Below, in pieces: positions 24,639-34,059 of a stretch of DNA of 64,000 nucleotides. The position numbers and the translations under genes were made by a program. Location of the stretch: contig NZ_CP015401.2 of NCBI RefSeq assembly GCF_001688725.2, positions 4,596,001 to 4,660,000 of the forward strand, written 5' to 3'. The notes beneath the pieces are model-generated. The model searched no databases and was not told where the DNA came from. It worked only from the letters and a program-made list of their open reading frames with translations. Position 1 is the stretch's first letter; each line of letters begins with the position of its first letter. This DNA comes from Bacteroides caecimuris (GTDB taxonomy: Bacteria; Bacteroidota; Bacteroidia; Bacteroidales; Bacteroidaceae).

Positions 24639-27137
24639 ATGAAAACTTTAAGAGAGAAATTTGGGGAGTTATCCGCTAGAATAAAAGCGTCGGGACAGCC
24701 AGCAAGGGTATGGTTTCCGCAGTATACACCAGCCTCATTATTAAATGCGGAAAATTGGTGGGAAGCATTGGCCGTGTGTGAATATGCTTTGGATACAAAA
24801 GAAGACGAAAAATTAACAGAAGATTTTTTCGAACTGATATTCAGTGCTTTTGATTGTAATGTAGAGGTCGATCTCGATGCGGAAGAATATGAATTCTGGT
24901 GGGAAAAGGTAATGCAGGTATGCGACCGTGTAGCTGTGTTTAGCGGTGCGGGATGGGCACAGAAGGGTGCGCAATATTCCGAGGCCCGTTATGGAAAGCG
25001 GGATATGAGTTATTTGTTTCCGTACTACGAGAAGGCTGCCGATATGGGTTGGGCTGAGGCGGAAGCAACTGTTGCCTATTGGCGATACATGGGATTCTAT
25101 TGCGAACAAGATAAAGAGGAGGGCGAACGACGTTTTGCCGCTCTGACTTCTCCCGAAGCTATTTTATGGGGAAAACATTATCGTGCTTTTGTCGAAGAAT
25201 TTACAGGCGATAAAGCGAAGGCGTTGCAGATACGGAATGAACTGCTTGCCGAACTGCCTGCCGGAGAACGTTTGCGCGCTCATGTATATGCAGCGCTGGG
25301 AGACGCACTCGACAGGGCGGAAGGCAGTGTGGCAGAGGAAGCTGCTTACTACGAAAAGTCTCTGGAGATAGTTTCCAATCTTTATACTCTTAAGAATCTG
25401 GCTACGCTTTATTTCCGTTATCCGGAACTGAATAAACCGAAAGAACTGGGCTTTGAACTTTGGGAAAAGGCTTGGCATGCCGGTGTGTGGTCTGCCGCCA
25501 ACTTCCTGGGATATAATTATCAGGAAGAAGAATGGCTGGATATGCCGAAAGCTATTGAATGGCTGGAAAAGGGGATGCTTTATTGTGAATCTTACAGTGC
25601 GTATGAACTGGCGCTGATCTACCTGTATAATGATGAATATAAGGACGTGGAACGTGGACTGATGTGTCTGAACCGTTGCGTGGAAGATGACTATATACAG
25701 GGTATCGAAGGATTGGCTAATGTCTATTTCAATGGTGAATTGGTGGAAGAGGACATGAATCGTGCGAAAGAATTGCTGGAGAAGGCTATTGAGCTGGGTT
25801 CGGGAAATGCTGCTTATCGTTTGGGTTGGATGTATGAACGTGGCTTCTTGTCTGAAGAACCGGATTATGTGAAGGCATTAGAGTGTTACGAAAAAGCAGC
25901 TTCGCTGAACAATGCCGACGGATATTGTCAAATGGCGATTTACCTGGCTAATGGATATAGCGGTGTGAAAGATGCCGAGAAGTCAAGAGAATGTTATGAA
26001 AAAGCAGCCGAAATGGGTTCCTGCTTTGCTCTTGTAGAACTGGCGTTCTTGTATGAGAATGGCGATGGAGTGGAGAAGAACTATGAAAAATCATTTGAAC
26101 TGATTAGTAAGGCTGCGGCACAAGGGTATCCTTATGCGATGTTCCGTTTGGGTCTTTACATGGAAAGGGGTGTTCTTGGCGAAGCACAACCGGAAGAGGC
26201 GTTCGCTTGGTATACAAAGGCGGCTGAAGCGGATGATAATGATGCGATCTTCGCCCTAGGACGCTGCTACAGAGAAGGAATCGGAACGGCAGAAGACTGG
26301 GATAAGGCGCTCGAATGGTTTGGCAAAGGGGCGGAGAAGGAAGAGCCCCATTGTTTGACAGAGCTGGGTCTGGCTTATGAGAATGGCAATGGCGTGGAAA
26401 AAAATCTGCAAAAGGCTGTGGAGTATATGATGAAAGCTGCAGAGCAAGGTTATGGTTATGCCCAGCTTAAGATGGGAGACTATTATTTCTTTGGTTGCGG
26501 TCCCTGTCTGGAAGACAATAAAAAGGCTGTGGAATGGTATGAGAAGGCTGTGGCCAACGGAGTTCCAATGGCTATGTTGCGTATGGGTGAGTATTACCTG
26601 TATGATTATGACAGTCTGAACGAATCGGAAAAGGCTTTTGCCTATTTCAAGAACGCTGCCGAATACAAGTGGTATAGCGAAGGATTAGGTATCTGTTATG
26701 AAATGGGTATCGGGGTGGAAGATAATGAAACGGAAGCTTTTAAATATTATACGCTGGCGGCGGATAGTGGAAATACGACGAGTATGTATCGTACCGGACT
26801 TTGCTATTACAACGGAGTAGGCGTGAAACAGAACTATGCCGAAGCTTACCGTTGGTTTACGGATGCGGCAGGGAATGAAAATATTGCTGCGACTTATTAT
26901 CTTGGTAAGATGATGATGTATGGCGAAGGTTGTACTCCTGATCCGGAAGCTGCGGTGCAATGGCTGTTGAAAGCTGCCGAAAAAAATAGCGACAAAGCGC
27001 AATTTGAACTTGGAAATGCCTATCTGATGGGAAAAGGCGTGGAAGAAAACGATGAAATTGCAATGGAGTGGTTCGAAAAGGCCGCAGAGAATGGCAATGA
27101 GAAAGCTCTTAAAATTACCGGAAGGAGGAGAAAGTAA
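24639..27137 (+). CDS. Sel1-repeat (TPR-like) protein
   Basis: An 832-aa cytoplasmic-looking protein without a signal peptide. From about residue 270 to the end it consists of back-to-back Sel1 repeats of about 36 residues, with the recurring pattern A-x-x-x-L-G-x-x-Y-x-x-G-x-G-V-E-x-N-x-x-K-A-x-x-W-x-x-K-A-A (for example GNGVEKNLQKAVEYMMKAAE and GVGVKQNYAEAYRWFTDAAG). The N-terminal 270 residues are diverged helical repeats. Sel1 proteins are scaffolds for protein partners. The HSP90-like gene starts only 9 bp downstream, suggesting a client or co-chaperone relation. Confidence 0.9.
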   Translation: MKTLREKFGELSARIKASGQPARVWFPQYTPASLLNAENWWEALAVCEYALDTKEDEKLTEDFFELIFSAFDCNVEVDLDAEEYEFWWEKVMQVCDRVAVFSGAGWAQKGAQYSEARYGKRDMSYLFPYYEKAADMGWAEAEATVAYWRYMGFYCEQDKEEGERRFAALTSPEAILWGKHYRAFVEEFTGDKAKALQIRNELLAELPAGERLRAHVYAALGDALDRAEGSVAEEAAYYEKSLEIVSNLYTLKNLATLYFRYPELNKPKELGFELWEKAWHAGVWSAANFLGYNYQEEEWLDMPKAIEWLEKGMLYCESYSAYELALIYLYNDEYKDVERGLMCLNRCVEDDYIQGIEGLANVYFNGELVEEDMNRAKELLEKAIELGSGNAAYRLGWMYERGFLSEEPDYVKALECYEKAASLNNADGYCQMAIYLANGYSGVKDAEKSRECYEKAAEMGSCFALVELAFLYENGDGVEKNYEKSFELISKAAAQGYPYAMFRLGLYMERGVLGEAQPEEAFAWYTKAAEADDNDAIFALGRCYREGIGTAEDWDKALEWFGKGAEKEEPHCLTELGLAYENGNGVEKNLQKAVEYMMKAAEQGYGYAQLKMGDYYFFGCGPCLEDNKKAVEWYEKAVANGVPMAMLRMGEYYLYDYDSLNESEKAFAYFKNAAEYKWYSEGLGICYEMGIGVEDNETEAFKYYTLAADSGNTTSMYRTGLCYYNGVGVKQNYAEAYRWFTDAAGNENIAATYYLGKMMMYGEGCTPDPEAAVQWLLKAAEKNSDKAQFELGNAYLMGKGVEENDEIAMEWFEKAAENGNEKALKITGRRRK

Positions 27138-27146
27138 AAGAGGAAC

Positions 27147-28913
27147 ATGGAAAAAGAAGGGAATAATCTGTTTCAGGTCAATCTTAAAGGTATGATTGCT
27201 CTGTTATCGGAGCATATTTATAGTAACCCGAATACTTTTGTTCGCGAACTGTTGCAGAATTGCGTAGATGCCATCACGGCACTACGCAATATCGACGAGA
27301 ATTATAAAGGACGGATTGATGTCTTTCTGAATGAGGACAAAACAGTGGTGTTCAGGGATAATGGAGTCGGACTGAAAGAGGAGGAAGTTTATCGTTTTCT
27401 GACGGTTATCGGAGAGAGTTCAAAACGGGATACGCCCGATGCGGACGATTTTATCGGAAGGTTCGGTATCGGATTGTTGTCTTGTTTTGTGGTGACTAAT
27501 GAAATCACCGTGGAGAGTCGTTCGGCAATGGGTGGACAGCCTGTTTGTTGGTGTGGCAAAGTGGATGGGACGTATCAGCTGACTCTATTGGATGAAGAGC
27601 GGCCTATCGGGTCGCAGGTGTTGTTGCATCCGAAAGGAGACTGGATGCATCTTTTTGAATATGAAACGTTTAAGAAGATGCTGGTTGGTTATGGAGAAGT
27701 GCTGCCATATCCTATCTATCTGCATTATCAGGGGGAAGAGGAGTTGGTAAATACGCCTTCGCCCGTATGGCTTGACCCGAAGGCGACTCGTAAGGAATTG
27801 CTGGATTATGGGGCGAAAGTATTTCAGTCGTCTGCTCTTGATGCTTTCCGGATTTATACTGAAAGTGGTAAGGTAGAAGGAGTGCTTTATGTTTTACCTT
27901 TCCGCACACAATTTTCAGTACGCAATTCTCATAAGGTATATCTCAAACGTATGCTGTTGAGTGAGGACGATTGTAATCTGTTGCCACCGTGGGCTTTCTT
28001 TATCCGTTGTCTGGTGAATGCGGACGGATTGCTGTCTACTGCTTCCCGCGAATCTTTGGTGAGCAATGACCAGTTGAAGGATGCACGGAAAGAGATCGGG
28101 ATAGCTATCAAGGATTATCTGCGGGGATTGGTGCAGGATGACCGAGCCATGTTCAACCGGATCTTGGAGGTTCACCACTTCCATATCAAGGCGATTGCTT
28201 CAGAAGACAATGAGCTGCTCCGTTTATTTATGGATTACCTTCCCTTTGAAACCAATAAGGGGCTTCGTGGTTTTGGAAGTATTCGTTCGGCAAGCAATGT
28301 GATATGCTATACCAAGAATCTGGAAGATTTCCGTCAGGTGCGCCGTATAGCCGGAGCGCAAGGATGGTTGGTGGTGAATGCTGCTTACACCTTTGATGAA
28401 ACGTTGTTGAAAAAGTATGTCCGTCTGAATCCGGAACTTACGTTGGATGAAATATCTCCTTCACGGTTGCTGGAACAGTTTGGCGAAGTGGAGGCGAATA
28501 AAGAGTTTCAGGCTTTTGAAATGAAAGCGAACGGGTTGTTGAAACGGTTTGGCTGTGTCTGCCGTCTGAAACATTTTACCCCGGTGGATATTCCGGTGAT
28601 CTTTGTGGCGGAGGAAAAGGAGAATGTAGCTAAAAGTGCCAATAATCCGTTGGCGGCTGTATTGGGGGCTGTGAATACTGCCAAGCAGATTCCACCGACA
28701 CTCACTTTTAATGCGGATAACGAAATGGTGCAGACTTTATTGCAGATACAGGGAGACAATAAACTGTTTCAGCAGGTGGTGCATATATTGTATGTACAGT
28801 CGCTTCTGCAAGGTAAATATCCGGTGAACAGTGAAGAAATGGAGCTTTTCAATCGTTCGCTTAGCGAACTGATGACTTCGAAAATGAATGATTTTATAAA
28901 TTTCCTGAATTAA
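27147..28913 (+). CDS. HSP90-family protein (divergent, HtpG-like)
   Basis: A 588-aa protein, shorter than HtpG. The GHKL ATP site is intact: ELLQNCVDAITALR (N-box, residues about 29-42), VVFRDNGVGLKEE (DxGxG), SSKRD, and GRFGIGLLSCFVV (G2 box). The middle segment (GVLYVLPFRTQFSVRNSHKVYLKRMLL) fits the HSP90 middle domain including its catalytic-loop Arg region. NADGLLSTASRESLV matches the family block with conserved SRE. The C-terminal dimer domain is diverged. It is tightly packed between the Sel1 and TPR genes (9-bp gaps). Confidence 0.9.
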   Translation: MEKEGNNLFQVNLKGMIALLSEHIYSNPNTFVRELLQNCVDAITALRNIDENYKGRIDVFLNEDKTVVFRDNGVGLKEEEVYRFLTVIGESSKRDTPDADDFIGRFGIGLLSCFVVTNEITVESRSAMGGQPVCWCGKVDGTYQLTLLDEERPIGSQVLLHPKGDWMHLFEYETFKKMLVGYGEVLPYPIYLHYQGEEELVNTPSPVWLDPKATRKELLDYGAKVFQSSALDAFRIYTESGKVEGVLYVLPFRTQFSVRNSHKVYLKRMLLSEDDCNLLPPWAFFIRCLVNADGLLSTASRESLVSNDQLKDARKEIGIAIKDYLRGLVQDDRAMFNRILEVHHFHIKAIASEDNELLRLFMDYLPFETNKGLRGFGSIRSASNVICYTKNLEDFRQVRRIAGAQGWLVVNAAYTFDETLLKKYVRLNPELTLDEISPSRLLEQFGEVEANKEFQAFEMKANGLLKRFGCVCRLKHFTPVDIPVIFVAEEKENVAKSANNPLAAVLGAVNTAKQIPPTLTFNADNEMVQTLLQIQGDNKLFQQVVHILYVQSLLQGKYPVNSEEMELFNRSLSELMTSKMNDFINFLN

Positions 28914-28922
28914 AAATAGAGT

Positions 28923-29993
28923 ATGAGATACACACTTGAAATCCAGAAACTGCTGTTGCAGACACAGAATGACAGTCTCCATCCGCGTGAAAAAGCGAAT
29001 CTATTGAAAGAAGCTATCCGCATTGCTGATGAGAACGAAGATGTGGAATGGGCTACGGAGTTGAGACTGGATCTTATCTATGAACTGAATCTTCTTTCGG
29101 CAGATGCGGAAGAGATTACCGTGTTCTCTAAAATCCTGGATGATTACGAGAATCACAAGGATGTAATCAAAGAAGATGACTTGTTGTGGAAATATAAATG
29201 GATCTGGGGTTGTACGTTCGATCTGCCGGAAATCCCGATGGAACAGGTGAAAGCGATCGGTGAGGATTATAAAACCCGTATTCTCCGGAATGGATATTCT
29301 TTGCGGAGTTATTATCACCGCTGGTCTGTGGAATGTGTTTGGATGCGCCAGTATAACAAGGCTAAAGAATACATTGATAAGATGCTGAATGAAAAGATAG
29401 ACGGTCAGTCGTGTGAGGCTTGCGAACTGAATTTTATGCTGGATTATTATTTGGAAACAGGGCAGTTTGATGAGGCTTACAGCCGGGCGCAGCCATTGAT
29501 TAATAAGCAGGTCACCTGTTATGAAGCCAATTTGCGGGCTTACTTGAAGCTCTCTTACTATGCACAGAAAGCTGGCAGACCGGAGGTTGCCGCCGATATG
29601 TGTGCACGTGCCGAAGAAGCATTGCAGGGAAGAGAAAAGGATGAATATCTTTTGCTCTACTTAGGATTATTCATTGCTTATTATATGATGACGAAGCCGG
29701 AAAGAGGCTGGGAGTATGCCGAGCGGTGTATCGGGTGGAGCTTGCGTACGAATACATTGAAAAAATATCGTTTCTCTTGCGATATGGTAGAGGCCTTGAA
29801 GTATGAGACCCGTCCGGAAGTCTCTTTGTCGTTGCCGGAGGAATTTCCTCTTTATCGTCCGAATGGAATTTATCAGATCAGCGAGCTTCGCAATTATTTC
29901 TATCAGCAGGCGGAAGAGCTGGCACTTCGCTATGACGCCCGCAACGGAAATCATGGTTATATGGACCGTTTGAAACAATTAATGTCCAATTAA
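28923..29993 (+). CDS. TPR-like helical repeat protein
   Basis: A 356-aa soluble helical protein starting MRYTLEIQKLLLQTQNDSLH. It has paired amphipathic helices of TPR size (for example CELNFMLDYYLETGQFDEAYSRAQPLI and ANLRAYLKLSYYAQKAGRPEVAADM in part). No enzyme motif is visible. It is the third gene of the Sel1/HSP90-like/TPR unit, 9 bp after the HSP90-like gene. TPR proteins are common HSP90 partners in eukaryotes, which makes a co-chaperone role attractive but unproven. Confidence 0.8.
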   Translation: MRYTLEIQKLLLQTQNDSLHPREKANLLKEAIRIADENEDVEWATELRLDLIYELNLLSADAEEITVFSKILDDYENHKDVIKEDDLLWKYKWIWGCTFDLPEIPMEQVKAIGEDYKTRILRNGYSLRSYYHRWSVECVWMRQYNKAKEYIDKMLNEKIDGQSCEACELNFMLDYYLETGQFDEAYSRAQPLINKQVTCYEANLRAYLKLSYYAQKAGRPEVAADMCARAEEALQGREKDEYLLLYLGLFIAYYMMTKPERGWEYAERCIGWSLRTNTLKKYRFSCDMVEALKYETRPEVSLSLPEEFPLYRPNGIYQISELRNYFYQQAEELALRYDARNGNHGYMDRLKQLMSN

Positions 29994-30024
29994 TTGCCAA
30001 CATGTAGATTAATCCGTATTTTTG
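29994..30024 (+). promoter_or_regulatory. Promoter of speA
   Basis: TTG (29994-29996), 20 nt, TATTTTTG (30017-30024) followed by CCG. Transcription would start near 30031, about 32 nt before the ATG. Confidence 0.6.
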
Positions 30025-30062
30025 CCGTCCAATTATTTACTAAAAATACTGAATAACAGAAA

Positions 30063-31955
30063 ATGAGAAAGTGGCGTATTGAAGATTCTGAGGAACTCTA
30101 CAACATCACAGGTTGGGGTACCTCGTACTTTGGTATTAATGACAAAGGTCATGTCGTTGTTACACCTCGTAAAGATGGAGTATCCGTTGATTTGAAAGAA
30201 CTGGTCGATGAGTTACAATTGCGTGATGTGGCATCTCCCATGCTGGTGCGTTTCCCGGATATTTTGGACAACCGTATTGAAAAGATGTCGTCCTGCTTTA
30301 AGCAGGCAGCCGAGGAGTATGGTTATAAAGCCCAGAATTTTATAATCTATCCGATTAAAGTCAACCAGATGCGCCCTGTGGTAGAAGAGATTATCAGCCA
30401 CGGAAAGAAGTTCAATCTCGGATTGGAAGCCGGATCTAAACCGGAACTCCATGCGGTGATTGCGGTCAATACGGATTCTGACTCATTGATTGTTTGCAAC
30501 GGATATAAGGACGAAAGTTATATTGAACTGGCTCTGCTTGCCCAAAAGATGGGTAAACGTATCTTTCTGGTTGTGGAGAAGTTGAATGAGCTAAAGCTGA
30601 TAGCAAAAATGGCAAAGCAGCTGAATGTGCAGCCTAACATCGGTATACGTATCAAGCTCGCTTCTTCCGGTAGCGGAAAGTGGGAAGAGTCGGGAGGAGA
30701 TGCCAGCAAGTTCGGCTTGACTTCCAGCGAACTTCTCGAAGCACTCGACTTCCTGGAGAGTAAAGGCTTGAAAGATTGTCTGAAGCTGATTCATTTCCAT
30801 ATCGGTAGTCAGGTGACGAAGATCCGTCGTATCAAAACGGCTTTGCGTGAGGCTTCACAATTCTACGTGCAGCTCCATTCAATGGGCTTTAAGGTGGAGT
30901 TTGTTGATATTGGCGGTGGATTGGGAGTGGATTATGACGGAACCCGTTCGTCCAATAGCGAAGGTAGCGTAAACTATTCCATTCAGGAATATGTAAACGA
31001 CTCTATCTCTACGCTGGTAGACGTGAGCGATAAAAATGGTATCCCGCACCCGAATATCATAACGGAAAGTGGACGTGCATTGACGGCTCACCATTCTGTT
31101 CTTATCTTTGAAGTTCTTGAAACCGCTACTTTACCCGAATGGGATGACGAGGAGGAAATTACTCCGGATGCACACGAATTGGTGCAGGAGTTATATGGAA
31201 TCTGGGATTCGTTGAATCAGAACAAGATGTTGGAAGCATGGCATGATGCGCAGCAGATCAGGGAGGAAGCGCTGGACTTGTTCAGTCATGGAATCGTGGA
31301 TCTGAAAACCCGTGCACAAATCGAACGCCTGTATTGGTCTATTACACGTGAGATTAATCAGATTGCCGGCGGTTTGAAGCATGCGCCCGATGAATTCCGC
31401 GGACTGTCCAAACTGCTTGCAGATAAATATTTCTGTAACTTCTCGCTCTTTCAGTCACTTCCTGACTCTTGGGCGATTGACCAGATATTCCCGATTATGC
31501 CTATTCAGCGATTGGATGAAAAACCGGAGCGTTCGGCTACTTTACAAGATATTACCTGCGACTCGGATGGTAAAATTGCCAACTTTATCTCTACCCGTAA
31601 CGTGGCTCATTATCTGCCTGTACATGCACTGAAGAAAACAGAACCTTATTATGTGGCTGTATTCCTGGTGGGAGCTTATCAGGAGATTTTAGGAGATATG
31701 CATAATTTGTTCGGTGATACGAATGCCGTGCATGTTGCGGTGAACGAGAAAGGATATAATATCGAACAGATTATCGACGGAGAAACGGTAGCGGAGGTAT
31801 TGGACTATGTGCAGTATAATCCGAAGAAGCTGGTACGTACGCTCGAAACTTGGGTGACGAAATCGGTGAAAGAAGGAAAGATTTCTTTGGAAGAAGGAAA
31901 AGAATTCCTTTCCAACTATCGTTCGGGGCTTTACGGATATACTTATTTGGAATAA
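30063..31955 (+). CDS. speA: Biosynthetic arginine decarboxylase
   Basis: A 630-aa fold-type III PLP enzyme. FIIYPIKVNQMRPVVEEI (about residue 95-112) contains the PLP lysine in IKVNQ. LIHFHIGSQ and VDIGGGLGVDYDG bind PLP phosphate, and NIITESGRALTAHHSVL is the conserved block of the SpeA group. It converts arginine to agmatine for polyamine synthesis. The Asp/Glu-rich insert (DEEEITPDAHE) is typical of the family. It is followed after 56 bp by argB, so the two may share a transcript. Confidence 0.96.
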   Translation: MRKWRIEDSEELYNITGWGTSYFGINDKGHVVVTPRKDGVSVDLKELVDELQLRDVASPMLVRFPDILDNRIEKMSSCFKQAAEEYGYKAQNFIIYPIKVNQMRPVVEEIISHGKKFNLGLEAGSKPELHAVIAVNTDSDSLIVCNGYKDESYIELALLAQKMGKRIFLVVEKLNELKLIAKMAKQLNVQPNIGIRIKLASSGSGKWEESGGDASKFGLTSSELLEALDFLESKGLKDCLKLIHFHIGSQVTKIRRIKTALREASQFYVQLHSMGFKVEFVDIGGGLGVDYDGTRSSNSEGSVNYSIQEYVNDSISTLVDVSDKNGIPHPNIITESGRALTAHHSVLIFEVLETATLPEWDDEEEITPDAHELVQELYGIWDSLNQNKMLEAWHDAQQIREEALDLFSHGIVDLKTRAQIERLYWSITREINQIAGGLKHAPDEFRGLSKLLADKYFCNFSLFQSLPDSWAIDQIFPIMPIQRLDEKPERSATLQDITCDSDGKIANFISTRNVAHYLPVHALKKTEPYYVAVFLVGAYQEILGDMHNLFGDTNAVHVAVNEKGYNIEQIIDGETVAEVLDYVQYNPKKLVRTLETWVTKSVKEGKISLEEGKEFLSNYRSGLYGYTYLE

Positions 31956-32011
31956 CCGGCAAGGTGCCGGAACCGGATTTTCTATTCGGTGAACTTATTA
32001 GAAATCAAGTA

Positions 32012-32785
32012 ATGAGAGAAAAACTAACAGTTATTAAGGTGGGTGGCAAAATCGTAGAAGAGGAAGCCACCCTTCTTCAGTTGTTAAATGACTTTGCCGC
32101 TATCGACGGACATAAAGTGTTGGTTCATGGCGGTGGTCGTTCGGCAACAAAAATTGCCGCACAGCTGGGTATTGAAAGCAAAATGGTAAATGGTCGTCGG
32201 ATTACTGATGCCGAAACATTGAAAGTCGTAACGATGGTGTACGGCGGATTGGTGAATAAAAACATTGTGGCAGGTCTGCAAGCACGCGGAATCAATGCGC
32301 TCGGATTGACCGGGGCGGATATGAATGTAATCCGTTCGGTGAAACGTCCGGTGAAAGACGTAGACTACGGTTTCGTGGGGGATGTGGAACAGGTGGATGC
32401 CACTTTGTTGTCGGATTTGATACATAAAGGCGTTGTTCCGGTGATGGCTCCATTGACGCACGACGGTCATGGCAATATGCTGAATACGAATGCAGATACC
32501 ATTGCCGGGGAAACAGCAAAGGCGTTGGCGGCTCTGTTTGATGTGACGTTGGTGTATTGCTTCGAGAAAAAAGGCGTGTTGCGTGACGAGAATGATGACG
32601 ACAGTGTGATTCCTCAAATCACTCGTGCCGAATTTGAACAATATGTAGCCGATGGCGTTATTCAAGGAGGTATGATTCCCAAATTGGAGAATTCTTTTGA
32701 AGCAATAAATGCAGGAGTTTCTGAAGTGGTAATCACCTTAGCGTCAGCAATTAACGACTCTGGAGGAACGAGAATAAGAAAATAA
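32012..32785 (+). CDS. argB: Acetylglutamate (N-acyl-glutamate) kinase
   Basis: The ATG at 32012 (MREKLTVIKVGGKIVEEEAT) gives 257 aa, the normal length; upstream in-frame codons are outside the family. VIKVGGKIV (Gly-rich ATP loop), VLVHGGGRSATKI (substrate-binding GGG) and NADTIAGETAKAL are conserved amino-acid-kinase blocks. It phosphorylates the N-acylated glutamate in arginine synthesis. In Bacteroides the pathway is known to use N-succinylated intermediates, so the natural substrate may be N-succinylglutamate. Confidence 0.95.
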   Translation: MREKLTVIKVGGKIVEEEATLLQLLNDFAAIDGHKVLVHGGGRSATKIAAQLGIESKMVNGRRITDAETLKVVTMVYGGLVNKNIVAGLQARGINALGLTGADMNVIRSVKRPVKDVDYGFVGDVEQVDATLLSDLIHKGVVPVMAPLTHDGHGNMLNTNADTIAGETAKALAALFDVTLVYCFEKKGVLRDENDDDSVIPQITRAEFEQYVADGVIQGGMIPKLENSFEAINAGVSEVVITLASAINDSGGTRIRK

Positions 32786-32809
32786 TTCAAAAAAAAGTAG
32801 TGGGCGACT

Positions 32810-32834
32810 GTAACTTTTCATGTCCTAGCCCGTC
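32810..32834 (+). promoter_or_regulatory. ECF-type promoter upstream of the sigma factor gene
   Basis: GTAAC at 32810-32814 and CGTC at 32831-32834, spacer 16 nt, sit 13 nt before the ATG at 32847. This is the usual -35/-10 pattern of extracytoplasmic-function sigma factors (TGTAAC / CGTC) and differs from the TAnnTTTG promoters elsewhere in this window. It suggests that the sigma factor activates its own gene. Confidence 0.55.
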
Positions 32835-32846
32835 ATTATTATAGAG

Positions 32847-33356
32847 ATGCAAGAAATCAGCTTCCGAAACGATATTTTGCCGTTGAAGGATAAACTCTTT
32901 CGATTGGCTCTCAGAATCACCTTGGATAGGGTAGAAGCCGAGGATGTCGTTCAGGACACCATGATAAGAGTGTGGAACAAGCGTGATGAGTGGTCTCAAT
33001 TTGAATCGGTTGAAGCCTATTGCCTGACAGTGGCAAAGAACTTGGCGATAGACCGGAGTCAAAAGAAAGAAGCTCAACATGTGGAACTCACTCCCGAAAT
33101 GGAGGAAGCACCTGATGCAAACAGTCCGTATGACCAGATGATTCATGATGAAAGAATGAACATCATTAATAGACTGGTAAACGAACTTCCCGAAAAACAG
33201 CGGCTTATCATGCAACTGAGGGATATTGAAGGTGAAAGCTATAAAAAAATTGCAACTTTGCTGAATCTGACAGAGGAGCAAGTCAAAGTGAATCTCTTCA
33301 GAGCCAGGCAAAAAGTAAAACAAAGGTATCTAGAAATTGACGAATATGGATTATAA
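32847..33356 (+). CDS. ECF-family RNA polymerase sigma factor
   Basis: A 169-aa protein. Region 2: LKDKLFRLALRITLDRVEAEDVVQDTMIRVWNK (about 13-45) with AYCLTVAKNLAIDRSQKK. Region 4: LPEKQRLIMQLRDIEGESYKKIATLLNLTEEQVKVNLFRARQKVKQ (about 113-158), a helix-turn-helix that reads the -35 element. Regions 1 and 3 are absent, as in ECF factors. The next gene overlaps its 3' end by 11 bp and is a candidate anti-sigma factor, which would set the signal. A matching ECF promoter precedes it. Confidence 0.93.
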   Translation: MQEISFRNDILPLKDKLFRLALRITLDRVEAEDVVQDTMIRVWNKRDEWSQFESVEAYCLTVAKNLAIDRSQKKEAQHVELTPEMEEAPDANSPYDQMIHDERMNIINRLVNELPEKQRLIMQLRDIEGESYKKIATLLNLTEEQVKVNLFRARQKVKQRYLEIDEYGL

Positions 33357-33825
33357 GGATATAGAACAGCTCCTCGAGCGATACTGGCAATGCGAAACTT
33401 CCGTTGAGGAGGAAGCAACATTGCGCGACTTCTTCGTAAAGGAAGAAGTTCCGGCTCATTTGCTTCGCTATAAAAACCTGTTTGTTTATCAGCAGGTTCA
33501 GCAGGAAGTAGGACTGGGCGAAGACTTTGACGCACGTATTCTGGCAGAGGTGGAGCCTACGGTAGTAAAAGCGAAACGTTTGACACTGACCGGTCGTTTT
33601 ATTCCTTTGTTCAAGGCCGCTGCCGTAATTGCAATCATCCTTTCTTTGGGGAATGTGGCACAACATTCTTTCTCTGGAGATGATGGAAGTGTATTGGCAA
33701 CGGATACCATTGGTAAACAAGTAACTGCACCGTCGGTCGCTATCTCAAATGATGTGAAAGCGGAACAGGTCCTGGCGGATAGCCTGGCGAAGATCAACCA
33801 CAAGGTGCAAGTTATAAACGAATAG
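33346..33825 (+). CDS. Single-pass membrane protein, putative anti-sigma factor
   Basis: 159 aa from the ATG at 33346 (MDYKDIEQLLERYWQCETSV), overlapping the sigma gene by 11 bp. The N-terminal 70 or so residues are acidic and helical (EQLLERYWQCETSVEEEATLRDFF), like cytoplasmic sigma-binding regions. LTGRFIPLFKAAAVIAIILSLGNVAQ (about 78-103) is a membrane segment, and the rest would be periplasmic. There is no ZAS zinc motif. The overlap with an ECF sigma gene and its topology are the reasons for the call. Confidence 0.6.
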   Translation: MDYKDIEQLLERYWQCETSVEEEATLRDFFVKEEVPAHLLRYKNLFVYQQVQQEVGLGEDFDARILAEVEPTVVKAKRLTLTGRFIPLFKAAAVIAIILSLGNVAQHSFSGDDGSVLATDTIGKQVTAPSVAISNDVKAEQVLADSLAKINHKVQVINE

Positions 33826-33946
33826 ACATTTTCATTTGCTTTAAACATATAATATAGTTAGTGTGCTTAATTAAAACAACAATGAAAGCGAAACTGTGAA
33901 GTTTTCAATTCTCTCAAATTTTTATAATGAAACTAACTAAATAAAT

Positions 33947-33975
33947 GGGCTACCGCGCGATGCAGTAGCCCTTTT
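33947..33975 (+). terminator. Terminator of the sigma/anti-sigma operon
   Basis: GGGCTAC (33947-33953) pairs with GTAGCCC (33965-33971), 11-nt loop, followed by TTTT. Confidence 0.6.
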
Positions 33976-34028
33976 ATGTTTTTAGTTGCATCTTCGATGA
34001 AGTTTTTCATTAAAATCTTCTTTTTTAT

Positions 34029-34053
34029 TACTTTTGTGGCTGTTGATAGGAGG
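34029..34053 (+). promoter_or_regulatory. Promoter -7 and strong Shine-Dalgarno that fix the DUF45 gene start
   Basis: TACTTTTG (34029-34036) matches TAnnTTTG. AGGAGG at 34048-34053 lies 6 nt before ATG 34060. A strong Shine-Dalgarno is unusual in Bacteroides and argues against the upstream in-frame ATGs. Confidence 0.65.
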
Positions 34054-34059
34054 ATTATA

